Shown one piece after another: positions 10,026-20,370 of a stretch of DNA of 64,000 bases. The stretch's first letter is position 1. Every line of letters starts with the position of its first letter. The notes beneath the pieces were generated by a model that ran no database searches, was not told the DNA's origin, and was given only the letters and a program-made list of their open reading frames with translations. Origin of the DNA: Mariprofundus sp. (GTDB lineage Bacteria > Pseudomonadota > Zetaproteobacteria > Mariprofundales > Mariprofundaceae). Made by a program: the position numbers and the translations under genes. The stretch lies in assembly GCA_030951045.1 (NCBI GenBank), contig JAUZQJ010000021.1, positions 16,944-80,943 of the forward strand. The letters are read 5' to 3'.

Positions 10026-12791
10026 TCATATTTCATTGCCATCAGGCAATGTGATGGCGTTCAAGTTAGTGAGAGCCGCATCAAAATCATAAGCGGCGAG
10101 ATGCTGGCGCAGGGATGATATATGCTGCGTATTGCTATCCCCAAGTGCTACGCTGAGCTCATCCAGTAGATCCACCGCATCGCCATCATAATCTTCTAAT
10201 AACAGACGCATCTGATCGATAAGGTTGTTGACTGTATCACGATCCACACTCTTTTCGTGTCTTTGATCTTCTGGTGTTACCGTAGCACATAGGCCGCTTA
10301 AACTTTCAGTAATCGTTGTAAGTTGCATTTCAGCCGTTTCCCAGATGTTGTCATCAACGGGTTCCCCTGTTGATAAAGCCGACTCCAGCGTTGCTATCTG
10401 TTGCATCAGTACTTTGGCCCCTATATTGCCTGCAAGTCCTTTCAGTATATGTGCAATTGACCCTGCCGAGGCATAATCATCCGCTGCCACAGCAACTTGC
10501 ATGCGTTGTATGCTATCGCCTTGTGAATCACGGAAACTGCACAAGATTTGTCGATATAGTTGTTTGTCGTCTGCCAGTCGCTGTAAACCATCATCAATAT
10601 CTATGCCTTGCAGACCAGAAAATTCAATATCGTCAGGCTGTGTGTTGCTGGCAGCGGAGCCAGAGAGATCTATTTCATTCGATGCTGAATGGGTGATCCA
10701 TCGCGCTAATGTGTTGTACAATACGCCCGGGTCAATGGGTTTGGAAATGTGATCATTCATGCCTGCATCAATACATGCCTGTTGATCAGCACTCATGGCA
10801 TTAGCTGTCATGGCGATGATTGGTAGTTGAGCAAAAGCACCATCTGCACGAATCAGTCGTGTAGCTGTCAGGCCATCCATGACCGGCATCTGCATATCCA
10901 TTAGCACAGCATCAAATGCTTTGGATTTGACTGCGCCCACGGCCTGTTTGCCATTATGAACGATGTGCAGATTCACACCGGCTTTACTTAATAGTCCATC
11001 GGCAACTTGTTGGTTGATCTCGTTGTCTTCCACCAGCAACACATGCGCACCTTGTAGTGCTTGCATGTTGTTTGATGGCGCGTTGTTGCCAGCTGTGAAT
11101 AGTGCTCTGGCATTGGCATCACCGAGCCCAAAGTGAATATCAAACTGGAAACTACTACCCTGATCAGGGGCACTTTCAACGGTGAATTCTCCCTGCATTA
11201 AGTTTACCATCTGCTTACAAATAGCCAGTCCCAAACCTGTTCCACCATAATTGCGTGTGGTTGATGCATCGGCTTGCGTGAAGGCTTCAAACAGATGTGC
11301 CATCTGATCTTCAGACATACCAATACCGGAGTCCGAGATATTGAAGCGGAGGTCGATGCCTGTATCACTTTGTTGGATCGGTGATATTTTGACCTGTACA
11401 TATCCTGTTTGCGTAAATTTCACGGCGTTGCTGACCAGGTTTAGCAGCACTTGACCCAGCCTCAGGGAATCACCATGTAGCATGGGGATATCAGCTGGCA
11501 CATCCACGATAAATTCAAGGCCTTTTTGGTGAGCTTGTATTGCGGCCACGCTATCGACATGATCCAGCGTCTCCTGCAGATAAAAATCGGCCGGATCCAA
11601 CTCCATTTTTCCTGCTTCGACCTTGGAAAAATCGAGAATATCGTTGATGATTTGCAATAGGTTTTCTGAAGCGGTGAGTATTTTATCAAGATATTGGCGT
11701 TGTGAACTGTCTGTGGCGCCATCTCTGGCCAGGTGCGTCATGCCGATCACGGCATTCATAGGGGTGCGGATTTCATGGCTCATATTGGCCAGAAAATCAC
11801 TTTTTGTGCGTGTCGCCGCTAGCGCTTTGTCGCGTGCTTCGGCTAGCTCACGGGTGCGTTTTTCAACTTTATCTTCCAGTGTGTGGCTGTGTTCTTCGAG
11901 TTGTGCATAAGAGTGTTTGAGTGACTCGGCCATGTCTTCAAGGGATGCTGCTAGCAGGCCAATTTCATCATCGTTACGGCTGCTGATATGGGCGGTAGCG
12001 GAAAAGTCACCATTGGCCAGTTTGTGCGAAAAATGGACGAGTTTTTGAATAGGGTCTGTCCATCGGCGGGCAAAATAATATACTCCGAAGGCTCCTAAAA
12101 TAAGAAACAATAATGATGTCACAGAGGCTCTGGTTAAAGCTGCTGCAATGGCAGCATGATTGCGTAAACGGGATGTGGCCAGGTTTTCATTTAACTCATC
12201 GACAGAGAACCCCAGACGAACGACGCCCCATTGTTTCTGATTAACCATAATGGGAACAACGCTTTCCATAAAAGCATGATTACCAACTGTGAAGTCATGA
12301 TGCATGGTCTCTGTTTGCATGGCGGCAAAGGCTGATATCTCACCTGAGAGGATGTATTCACGAAGGGCTGAATCAACGAGGTCACTGCCGATGGCTGATT
12401 TGGCTTTTTTTCCCTCTACGAGGATAACATATTTCAGGTCATCAATGTCCTTAATAACATTGTTAATGTATGTATCAGTAAGACGAATACGGTAGGTTGA
12501 AACGAGTCTTTCGATCTGAAGTGACATTTTCTTACTGGCTTTACTCGCTTTCTTATGCACCTGCTCTTGCAAGAAAGAGCTATGTGCAGCCAGAGCATTA
12601 TTAAGGCTGTCTTTTTGTGCTGAGACTTGCAGGACGGTCAACATTACAATCATGGTCATAATAATCCCGACCATGGCCACCATCATGTGCCAGCGCATGC
12701 CGCGCTTTATATTTAGCTGAGGTACAATTTCCTTATCGGGCATATAGAATTCGCAATCCTTTTTATCTACTTTATGACGATCTGTTGACAA
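10026..12791 (-). CDS. BarA-like hybrid histidine kinase (sensor-HAMP-HisKA-HATPase-REC-Hpt)
   Basis: SDFLANMSHEIRTPMNAVIGMTHLA H-box, N/G boxes, LLVEDNEINQQVADGLL...VLMDMQMPVMDG receiver, Hpt AHILKGLAGNIGA. Confidence 0.9.
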   Translation of the reverse strand: MSTDRHKVDKKDCEFYMPDKEIVPQLNIKRGMRWHMMVAMVGIIMTMIVMLTVLQVSAQKDSLNNALAAHSSFLQEQVHKKASKASKKMSLQIERLVSTYRIRLTDTYINNVIKDIDDLKYVILVEGKKAKSAIGSDLVDSALREYILSGEISAFAAMQTETMHHDFTVGNHAFMESVVPIMVNQKQWGVVRLGFSVDELNENLATSRLRNHAAIAAALTRASVTSLLFLILGAFGVYYFARRWTDPIQKLVHFSHKLANGDFSATAHISSRNDDEIGLLAASLEDMAESLKHSYAQLEEHSHTLEDKVEKRTRELAEARDKALAATRTKSDFLANMSHEIRTPMNAVIGMTHLARDGATDSSQRQYLDKILTASENLLQIINDILDFSKVEAGKMELDPADFYLQETLDHVDSVAAIQAHQKGLEFIVDVPADIPMLHGDSLRLGQVLLNLVSNAVKFTQTGYVQVKISPIQQSDTGIDLRFNISDSGIGMSEDQMAHLFEAFTQADASTTRNYGGTGLGLAICKQMVNLMQGEFTVESAPDQGSSFQFDIHFGLGDANARALFTAGNNAPSNNMQALQGAHVLLVEDNEINQQVADGLLSKAGVNLHIVHNGKQAVGAVKSKAFDAVLMDMQMPVMDGLTATRLIRADGAFAQLPIIAMTANAMSADQQACIDAGMNDHISKPIDPGVLYNTLARWITHSASNEIDLSGSAASNTQPDDIEFSGLQGIDIDDGLQRLADDKQLYRQILCSFRDSQGDSIQRMQVAVAADDYASAGSIAHILKGLAGNIGAKVLMQQIATLESALSTGEPVDDNIWETAEMQLTTITESLSGLCATVTPEDQRHEKSVDRDTVNNLIDQMRLLLEDYDGDAVDLLDELSVALGDSNTQHISSLRQHLAAYDFDAALTNLNAITLPDGNEI

Positions 12792-12862
12792 TTCTATAGT
12801 AGAATAATCATTTAGTGAAAAACATCATAGGCTGAATCTATCTTCGGCGCTATGCTTGGGCT

Positions 12863-13804
12863 ATGACACTACATACAGATCTCTCCGTTTCTTTTGCAGG
12901 CCTTAAACTGCAAACACCCCTAGTGCTATTATCCGGCTGTGTCGGTTTTGGTGAGGAATACACCCATATTGAAGGCTGGAATAACTGTGATATTGGTGCG
13001 GTGATTCTTAAAGGAACGACGCTGGAGCCACGCATGGGTAATGCGCCGCGTCGGTTGTATGAAACGCCATCGGGTATGCTCAATGCCATTGGTCTGCAGA
13101 ATCCCGGCGCGCGTTATGTGATCGATAAGATCCTGCCTAATCTGCCGCATGATCAAACACAGTTTTGGGCCAATGCCAATGGCACCAGCCCTGAAGAGTA
13201 TGCGGAAATGGCGCGTATCTTCGATGATTCACCGGTCACTGCAATTGAGATCAATATCTCCTGCCCCAATGTAAAAGAGGGTGGCGTGCATTTTGGTAAT
13301 AATCCGGCCATGGCAGCACGTGTGGTTGAAGCGATGCGTCCGATGACAAAAAAACCATTGATTACCAAGCTCTCGCCGAACAATGCTGATATTGCAGAAA
13401 CAGCCCGTGCGGTGATTGAGGCGGGTAGTGACGGTCTCTCTGTGATAAATACATTGGTGGGTATGGCCGTGGATGTTCATAGTCGCAAGCCGATCATTGA
13501 TAATGTATCCGGCGGCCTGTCCGGTCCTGCGATTAAACCGGTAGCACTATGGAAAATTCATCAGACACGCGCTGTGGCTGCCAAACATGGTATCCCTATT
13601 CTGGGGCAGGGTGGTATTTCCAATGCCAAAGATGCGATTGAATTTGCCATTGTGGGTGCGGATGCGATTGGTGTTGGCACTGGCCTGTTTTATGATCCGT
13701 TGATGTGCAAGAAGTTACTCGATGGTATGTCTGAATATCTTGAGCAGCATGATATGAATACTTACACTGATCTCGTAGGATCACTTGTTAGGCAACCTGC
13801 TTAA
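12863..13804 (+). CDS. pyrD: Dihydroorotate dehydrogenase, class 1B-like catalytic subunit
   Basis: AIEINISCPNVKEGG, TKLSPN, VDVHSRKPIIDNVSGGLSGPAIKP, GQGGISNAKDAIEF. Confidence 0.9.
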   Translation: MTLHTDLSVSFAGLKLQTPLVLLSGCVGFGEEYTHIEGWNNCDIGAVILKGTTLEPRMGNAPRRLYETPSGMLNAIGLQNPGARYVIDKILPNLPHDQTQFWANANGTSPEEYAEMARIFDDSPVTAIEINISCPNVKEGGVHFGNNPAMAARVVEAMRPMTKKPLITKLSPNNADIAETARAVIEAGSDGLSVINTLVGMAVDVHSRKPIIDNVSGGLSGPAIKPVALWKIHQTRAVAAKHGIPILGQGGISNAKDAIEFAIVGADAIGVGTGLFYDPLMCKKLLDGMSEYLEQHDMNTYTDLVGSLVRQPA

Positions 13805-14534
13805 ACTCTTATGTGTGGCGCTGTTGTGCTTTTATGCAGCAGCTGTGCACGCAGGTACACTCTCTGTTGTTGGTCAATCGCGCTGGGTGCAGGTGGCATA
13901 CGTATTTGATGGCGACACGTTTCGCACCAGTGGCGGTGAAAAGGTGCGTTTGTTGGGCATCAATAGCCCGGAAGTTGCACATGGTAAGCAAGCCGCACAG
14001 CCTTATAGTCAACAGGCAAAACGGCAACTGAAGGCATTGCTTTCTAATCAATTGGTGCAATTGCGTTTGGACAGAGAAAAGCGTGATAAATATGGTCGTA
14101 CATTGGCGCAAGTCTATCTGCGTGATGGTCGCTGGGTGAATGAGATCATGGTGCGAGAAGGTTTGGCGCATGTATATACCTTTGCACCTAATTTCTATTG
14201 GACTAAGGCACTGTTAAAGAGTGAGCTGGCGGCCAGAAATGAGATGCGTGGTATGTGGAAATCTGAGCGATGGCGTGTACTGGATGCCTCTGATGTTAAG
14301 AACCATCACATTGGCCAGTTCCATCTGGTGCGTGGTTATGTGGATGGTGTTCGGTCATGGCGTTTTAGACTGGGGAAACTCTCGATCAGTGTGCCACGTG
14401 TTGCTCGACAATGGTTTGTAGCCTCCGATCTTCCCAAGGCTGGACAGAAGGTGACCATTGCAGGGGTGATTCGTATGTCATTCATGGGTAATTTGTATCT
14501 GAGCTTACACTCCCCTTATGATCTGCGCCCATAA
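13785..14534 (+). CDS. Secreted thermonuclease (SNase)-like protein
   Basis: Signal peptide; VFDGDTFRTSGGEKVRLLGINSPE, DKYGRTLAQVYLRDGRWVNEIMVREGLAHV. TTG start overlaps the pyrD 3' end. Confidence 0.82.
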   Translation: MLGNLLKLLCVALLCFYAAAVHAGTLSVVGQSRWVQVAYVFDGDTFRTSGGEKVRLLGINSPEVAHGKQAAQPYSQQAKRQLKALLSNQLVQLRLDREKRDKYGRTLAQVYLRDGRWVNEIMVREGLAHVYTFAPNFYWTKALLKSELAARNEMRGMWKSERWRVLDASDVKNHHIGQFHLVRGYVDGVRSWRFRLGKLSISVPRVARQWFVASDLPKAGQKVTIAGVIRMSFMGNLYLSLHSPYDLRP

Positions 14535-14540
14535 CGAGAG

Positions 14541-14810
14541 TAGGGCAATCGTATTAAAAGTCTTTAAAATCATTCACCGCAATCCCCCAGGGGAGTCTCT
14601 CTTGCACAAGCGCGCAATTCACCTTCAGGACGCAAAGGAGCGCAAAGTAAAAACAACAAACATTATCTGTTTGAAAACTCTTTAATCCATTCAATACTCC
14701 GCTCCTAAAGTGAAGCCTCTTAAATAAAGTGTCGTTGACTTACGCTGCGGTGAAATATGCTGAATCATGATCGTAAACAAAGGATATTTTAATGCGATTA
14801 TTCTGGTAAT
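14541..14810. repeat. Composite intergenic repeat, copy with both inverted ends (A-B...B'-A')
   Basis: A: agggcaatcgtattaaaa (14543-14560). B: ttcaccgcaa (14574-14583) and ggacgcaaaggagcgcaaag. B': gcggtgaa (14748-14754). A': ttttaatgcgattattctgg (14787-14806), imperfect reverse complement of A. Confidence 0.6.
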
Positions 14811-14858
14811 GATAGGGTGTAAATTGATATTCGCGGGTGAACGCGTAATAATTGAAAC

Positions 14859-16313
14859 ATGATCTATTTACGCTTCTTTAGTGCTGCAATGCTGTTTTTG
14901 CTCTCCGCTTGTGCTACCAATCCTGCCACCAACAACAACGATTTTGTCATGATGACTGAAAAACAAGAGCTGGATCTGGGTCAAAAAGCTGCGGCGGAAG
15001 TGAATAAGAGTCTGGGGTTGCTTGATGCAAAAGATCCTCTGGTGCGTTATGTGGATCGTGTTGGCCAGAAAATGGCCAGGGTTTCTGATCGACCAGAGCT
15101 TTTTTATCGCTTCTATGTGGTCGATGACGATACGATTAATGCTTTCGCGTTGCCGGGTGGTTATATCTATATACATCGCGGTTTGATCAATCATATGAAT
15201 AGTGAAGCAGAGCTGGCTGCTGTGCTCGGGCATGAGATCGGCCATGTCACGGCACGGCATTCGGTAAAACAATATTCCAAAGCACAGGCGTATCAGATGG
15301 GAACGATGATTGCCTCGGTCTTTGTACCTATTCCTCAAGCTGCAGGTATGCTATCTGACCTGTTGGCAACGGCAGTGATTAAAGGTTACGGGCGAGATGC
15401 TGAGCTGCAATCGGATGAATTGTCGGTCACCTACCTTGCCCGGGCAGGTTATGACCCCAAAGCTACAGTGGGTATTCTTAAAACACTGAAACGTCTGCAT
15501 GATCTGGATACCAAAGAGAAAATTGATGCCGGTGATAAAGTGCAGGAATATCACGGTGCTTTTGCCAGTCATCCGAAAACAGAACAGCGCATCATTGAGG
15601 CGGTCACGCGAGCCAAGTCCACCCATGCATCGTTTTCTATGGATAATCGTAATGTTATGCTGGCTGCGGTGGATGGATATCCCTATGGTGATAGTCCTGA
15701 ACAGGGGGCCGTGGTTGGCCGGCGATTCCTGCATCCCGACCTTGGTATTCAGCTTGCGTTTCCTGAGCAGTGGGTGATCACCAATACGCCGTCGTCGTTG
15801 AATGCGCGTTTGCGCCAACAGAAGGTGTTCTTTCAATTGCAGCTCAAAGAGTTGCAGAAACGGCAGACGCCGACTGAATTCTTGCACAGTGCTTTTCCAA
15901 GGCGACACACCAGCATTGTGCAAACAGGCCAACAGGCCGGTATGTCTTTTGTGCATGCTGAAATTATGATGTCTGCGCCGCATGTAAGTGAGGCTAAGAT
16001 TGATGCCAGAATTTTTATGCGGCAGCAGCAGGCATTTGTGATGTTGATGTGGAGTCCTCGTAGTGAGTACGTTAACCATTTGTCGGACTTTTCCAGTATC
16101 GCACGGAGTTTCTCATCTTATACAGGAGAGCGTGAAGGGGATATCCCACGCATCACACTGCATATATGGAAACGTGGCGATAGCTGGGCTAAATTAGCAC
16201 GCCTGCACAATCAAATACTTGGTCGTTTTACAGCAGAAAAACTGGCGGCGCTTAACGGAATGGGTGTTGAAGAGTTTCCTCGCGCAGGAGCGCTTGTTAA
16301 AACAGTGCATTAA
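14859..16313 (+). CDS. M48 family lipoprotein metalloprotease (BepA/YfgC-like) with C-terminal LysM-like tail
   Basis: Lipobox LLSACAT, HEIGH zinc motif, DAELQSDELSVTYLARAGYDP. Confidence 0.88.
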   Translation: MIYLRFFSAAMLFLLSACATNPATNNNDFVMMTEKQELDLGQKAAAEVNKSLGLLDAKDPLVRYVDRVGQKMARVSDRPELFYRFYVVDDDTINAFALPGGYIYIHRGLINHMNSEAELAAVLGHEIGHVTARHSVKQYSKAQAYQMGTMIASVFVPIPQAAGMLSDLLATAVIKGYGRDAELQSDELSVTYLARAGYDPKATVGILKTLKRLHDLDTKEKIDAGDKVQEYHGAFASHPKTEQRIIEAVTRAKSTHASFSMDNRNVMLAAVDGYPYGDSPEQGAVVGRRFLHPDLGIQLAFPEQWVITNTPSSLNARLRQQKVFFQLQLKELQKRQTPTEFLHSAFPRRHTSIVQTGQQAGMSFVHAEIMMSAPHVSEAKIDARIFMRQQQAFVMLMWSPRSEYVNHLSDFSSIARSFSSYTGEREGDIPRITLHIWKRGDSWAKLARLHNQILGRFTAEKLAALNGMGVEEFPRAGALVKTVH

Positions 16314-16396
16314 ACTGTTTTTCATGCCTGTTTCAGTTTCTTGCTGGATGAACGATCAACGCATATCATGGCTAACTATTGAGAGGGACAGATGGT

Positions 16397-18370
16397 GTGA
16401 TAAAAGGCAGTCAAACAGCAGATGACCAGAATCGAGCAGACCAATTTCCACTTCTTGATCATATTGAAAGTGGCATTCTGGCTATCGATCGCGATGCGAC
16501 CATTGTTCTTTGGAATAAAAATATGGAGCAATGGTGTGATCTGTCCAGAGATCAAGTGCTTGGACAGAACTTGTATGAGCTATTTCCAAATACGAATGCA
16601 GATGCCTTTAAAATATGCATAGAGCAAGTCCTGACTGGAGGCGCTCCGGTTATTTTCTCTCCGCAACAGCATTATCATGTGATTCCTTGTCCTCTGGCCA
16701 ATGGTGAATTCAGAAAGCAACAGGTTACTGTGACCTGGTTACAAGATTATCAGGTCGCCCTGTTCAGCATTCAAGATCAGACAGAACAAATACGATTGAT
16801 TGAGCAATATAAGCAATCGGCTCTGTCACTCAAGAGTGAGCTTGATCAACGGCAAAAACTGGAAAAGAAAAATATGCAGCTGGCTGCTGCTATTGATCAG
16901 GCTGGAGAGGCAGTGATTATCACTGATATTTATGGTCAGATTGAATACGCCAACCATAGTTTTGTGGAACAAACTGGGTGGCGTAGTGATGAAATAAATA
17001 CTGTTGGCTATTTTGATACATTGATTGAAAAGAGTGAAAATCATGTTAACCAGCAATTGAAGCTAAGCATTAAAGCTGAAGAAGCTTGGGTAGGTAGGCA
17101 GAACATTGTTCGGCGGGATGGAAGCAGTTTTACTGCTTCGATCAGTATCGCTCCAATTATCGATGGTGATGGGGCATTAACACACCATATCATTATTCAA
17201 GAAGATATTAGTCAGTATATCTCTCTGGAAGAAAAAATGCGCGATACCCAAAAGCAGGAGGCCTTAATTACCCTTATTGGCGGCATTGCGCATGATTTCA
17301 ACAACCTGCTGGCTGGTTTAATTGGTCAGGTGTATCTGGCTTCGCGAGAAGTATCGCATCTGCCCAAAACAGCCGAGCGGATGAAAAAGATTCAGGCTTC
17401 TGCTCAGGATGCTGCAGAAATTGTCAAACAGCTGCTGACATTTGCGCGGCAGGGTGAGCATTTTGCCAAAGAGTTTTCGCTATCGTCATTCATGAATGAG
17501 TTTGTGAAACTGGCTCGACACAATGTGCCGGAAAATATCAAACTTATATCAAGTTTTGAGCGGGGAGCGGTTCATTTTCGCGGTGATGCAAATCAACTGC
17601 AATTATCGTTACTCAATATTGTGCAAAATGCAGTCGATGCCTGTAAGGATGTTGAAGCCCCCCAGATAGAAATTACCCTGACGCCGTTTAATAGTAGTGC
17701 GCATGGGGAGCTGTTGAAGAAATATCCTGTGCTCAGGCATGGGAACTTTGCCCATGTATTGATTCGTGATAATGGTAAAGGCATACCTGAAAATATGATT
17801 GATCGTATTTTTGATCCGTTCTTTTCGACCAAACAACTGGGTAGTGGGTTGGGTTTGGCGATGGTAATGGGCTGTGTTCGACACCATCACGGTATTATTG
17901 ATGTTGAAAGCAAGCCCGGGCATGGCAGTAGTTTTCATCTGTTTTTACCCACGCTTATGCCTCAGAAAATAGCCTTAATAGATACGGATAAAACCTTTGC
18001 TGAGGGGATTAATATTTTACTGGTGGATGATGATGAACGCGTATTGGAATCCACCAAAGAGCTGCTCGAATGTATGGGCCATGAGGTTACCATCGCTTGC
18101 GATGGGCGTGCAGCTTGTAGGGCCTTTGAAGAGCAGTCTGATCTGTGGGATATTCTAATTACCGATATTGTTATGCCACATATGGACGGGGTGGCGGCAT
18201 CCAAAAAAATGCGTTTGTTGAGGCCTGACCTGCCAGTGATTTATGCAACCGGTTATGATCAGTCTTTGGTGACAGAAGAGACGCGCAATATGAACAATAC
18301 TATTCTGATCAGTAAACCCTTTAATCCGGATGACCTTGACCGGCTTATCAGTAAGCTGGTCAATAAGTAG
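16397..18370 (+). CDS. PAS-PAS hybrid histidine kinase with C-terminal receiver
   Basis: PAS motifs, GGIAHDFNNLLAGLIGQ, HATPase, receiver (ILLVDDDERVLESTKELL). GTG start with GAGAGGG RBS chosen; ORF track begins at 16379. Confidence 0.88.
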   Translation: MIKGSQTADDQNRADQFPLLDHIESGILAIDRDATIVLWNKNMEQWCDLSRDQVLGQNLYELFPNTNADAFKICIEQVLTGGAPVIFSPQQHYHVIPCPLANGEFRKQQVTVTWLQDYQVALFSIQDQTEQIRLIEQYKQSALSLKSELDQRQKLEKKNMQLAAAIDQAGEAVIITDIYGQIEYANHSFVEQTGWRSDEINTVGYFDTLIEKSENHVNQQLKLSIKAEEAWVGRQNIVRRDGSSFTASISIAPIIDGDGALTHHIIIQEDISQYISLEEKMRDTQKQEALITLIGGIAHDFNNLLAGLIGQVYLASREVSHLPKTAERMKKIQASAQDAAEIVKQLLTFARQGEHFAKEFSLSSFMNEFVKLARHNVPENIKLISSFERGAVHFRGDANQLQLSLLNIVQNAVDACKDVEAPQIEITLTPFNSSAHGELLKKYPVLRHGNFAHVLIRDNGKGIPENMIDRIFDPFFSTKQLGSGLGLAMVMGCVRHHHGIIDVESKPGHGSSFHLFLPTLMPQKIALIDTDKTFAEGINILLVDDDERVLESTKELLECMGHEVTIACDGRAACRAFEEQSDLWDILITDIVMPHMDGVAASKKMRLLRPDLPVIYATGYDQSLVTEETRNMNNTILISKPFNPDDLDRLISKLVNK

Positions 18371-18422
18371 GTCTGCTTCAAAGATGTGCTAAATCCATTA
18401 TTAAACTCTGATGTTTAGCGTA

Positions 18423-19046
18423 TTAGATGTTCACGTTGCTCATCAATGCTGAAATCATCTGATCCTTATGTTCTGGGAAAAAGTGCCCTGCACCTTCTAT
18501 ACGATGAAAATCAATATTGGTCTGTCCTTTTATATTCAAATACACTTGCTCAAAGGGCACGATTTCATCTGCCGTTCCAGAAATTACTGTAAAGGGGCGC
18601 TGCTCTCCAGCCATGAAAGCAAATGACCAGAGGTTCACCGCCGGAGCAACGGCAAACAGACGCGATACTCTTTGATCTTTTCTGGCAGCCTGAAGTCCTG
18701 CATAACAGCCAAAGGAGAAACCTGCCATCCATAAGGGGAGGCTGGGGTGCTGCGCATATAGCCAATCCAATGCTGCGGCCGCATCATCTGCTTCACCACG
18801 CCCTTCATCCCATTCGCCTTCGGATTGCTCCACGCCGCGAAAATTGAACCTCAATACTGAACAGCCTGCATCTTCAAAAGCTCTAGCGATCCAATAGACC
18901 ACTTTATTGCGCATGGTGCCACCATATTGTGGGTGTGGATGGCATACAACGACGGCTGGTTTGTTGACATCACCCTGTTGATAGAGCCCCTGCAATATCC
19001 CTGCAGGCCCTGCAAATTCAATGTGTTGATGGTGGTGTTGTTTCAT
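18423..19046 (-). CDS. Alpha/beta hydrolase
   Basis: VCHPHPQYGGTMRNKVVYWIARAFEDAGCSVLRFNFRGVEQSEG..DEGRGEADD; GFSFG nucleophile elbow. ATGA overlap with the upstream gene. Confidence 0.85.
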   Translation of the reverse strand: MKQHHHQHIEFAGPAGILQGLYQQGDVNKPAVVVCHPHPQYGGTMRNKVVYWIARAFEDAGCSVLRFNFRGVEQSEGEWDEGRGEADDAAAALDWLYAQHPSLPLWMAGFSFGCYAGLQAARKDQRVSRLFAVAPAVNLWSFAFMAGEQRPFTVISGTADEIVPFEQVYLNIKGQTNIDFHRIEGAGHFFPEHKDQMISALMSNVNI

Positions 19047-19387
19047 GCAAACAGCGCTTGATAGCGCATGTCGGAGAAGCCTGCTTCGATGTGATTGCCA
19101 CAAACCAATATGGGGCGTTTGATCATGGATGTATGTTCACACATCAAGGCGATGGCTTTGTCCTGATCGATATCATGTTTGAGAGCATCAGGTAGTTTGC
19201 GCCAGGTTGTGCCGCGTTTATTGAGTAGCGCTTCCCAACCAAGCTGATCGACCCATTGCTTCAGTACCTCTGGGGTGATGCTATCTTTTTTATAATTATG
19301 GAATTGATATGCCACATCGTTTGCATCCAACCAACGGCGTGCTTTTTTTATGGTGTCGCAATTCGGAATGCCATACATCGTTGTCAT
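19043..19387 (-). CDS. ArsC/Spx/YffB-family protein
   Basis: MYGIPNCDTIKKARRWLDANDVAYQFHNYKKD; NKRGTTWRKL; MIKRPILV. Confidence 0.88.
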   Translation of the reverse strand: MTTMYGIPNCDTIKKARRWLDANDVAYQFHNYKKDSITPEVLKQWVDQLGWEALLNKRGTTWRKLPDALKHDIDQDKAIALMCEHTSMIKRPILVCGNHIEAGFSDMRYQALFA

Positions 19388-19391
19388 CTTT

Positions 19392-20207
19392 TTACCTCTT
19401 GAGTCTGTATTGAGCGAATAATTGCTGACAGGATATATCCGTGTCCAGGTAGAGTGATAGCAGCTCCAGCTCGGTAGCACTCATGTTGCCGTTCAGGATG
19501 GTATGATATGCATTTCCTGCCAGCAGGTTCAAGCGTGTGGTTAAAAACAGATGATCGAGTACCTGCTCACTGATGAGTGTGTGATGGACTGCAGGGCCTG
19601 CGATCATATAAGCACTGCGGTATCCGAATTCAATGAGCTGTTGTTTGAGCTGTTTACCTTCAACCTGATGATGTCCGGCGATCAGAACCGTCAGGCCTGA
19701 TGCTTTAAGCTGATTGACCTTCTCATCGTCTGCTTGCTTACTGGTGCAAACGATAACGCGCCGATCATTTAATTGCGCCAATGCCCGGACAGGGAGCTCC
19801 AGCGAGTTGGAGATGATTACGACATCTGGCTGTGGGTTTAGCCCCTGTTGCGCACGCCATGCAGTCAGGTCGCTATATTCAGGCGCTGTTCCCACCGGAA
19901 GCAAATCTTGAGCTTTACCTATAGCCAATTGCCTAAAATAACGAGCCGAGGTGATCATGACATCGGCTTGCGCTGCCAGCTCTTGATATAGTCGCCAATC
20001 TCGTTTGTTGGCAATGTTGTCGGGCACCATGAATTCGCCAGATTCGGCATCACGTAAAGCAATACGCCCATCGACGCTGCTAATATAATTGGCATACATA
20101 AATAGCTCTGATGGGGCTGCTATTTGATGTAAATTCAGCTTTAAATAGAGACCTTTAAGTGAACATTGCAGCTGAGTTTGTGGATGCAGTTGTAAAATAT
20201 CCGTCAT
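19392..20207 (-). CDS. RibD C-terminal-domain (dihydrofolate/pyrimidine reductase-like) protein
   Basis: YISSVDGRIALRD, VMITSARYFRQL, IAGPAVHHTLISEQVLDHLFLTT. Confidence 0.75.
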   Translation of the reverse strand: MTDILQLHPQTQLQCSLKGLYLKLNLHQIAAPSELFMYANYISSVDGRIALRDAESGEFMVPDNIANKRDWRLYQELAAQADVMITSARYFRQLAIGKAQDLLPVGTAPEYSDLTAWRAQQGLNPQPDVVIISNSLELPVRALAQLNDRRVIVCTSKQADDEKVNQLKASGLTVLIAGHHQVEGKQLKQQLIEFGYRSAYMIAGPAVHHTLISEQVLDHLFLTTRLNLLAGNAYHTILNGNMSATELELLSLYLDTDISCQQLFAQYRLKR

Positions 20208-20370
20208 GGATGGAAATGATATACACTCACAAGAGAAATGTTAGCGGTGAGGCATGTCGTCTATGTCAGCGCGATAATTCCCCTGTCAGGTTGATAATGT
20301 CCACATGTCTTAATCATGCTGATGTTTGCAGACTGATCATGTTTCGATGTTCAAAGACAAGGAGATGATC

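Noticed and set aside
14859-16313. LysM-like tail on the M48 protease as a novelty
   Set aside because: Similar C-terminal tails are known in other M48 family lipoproteins; ordinary.
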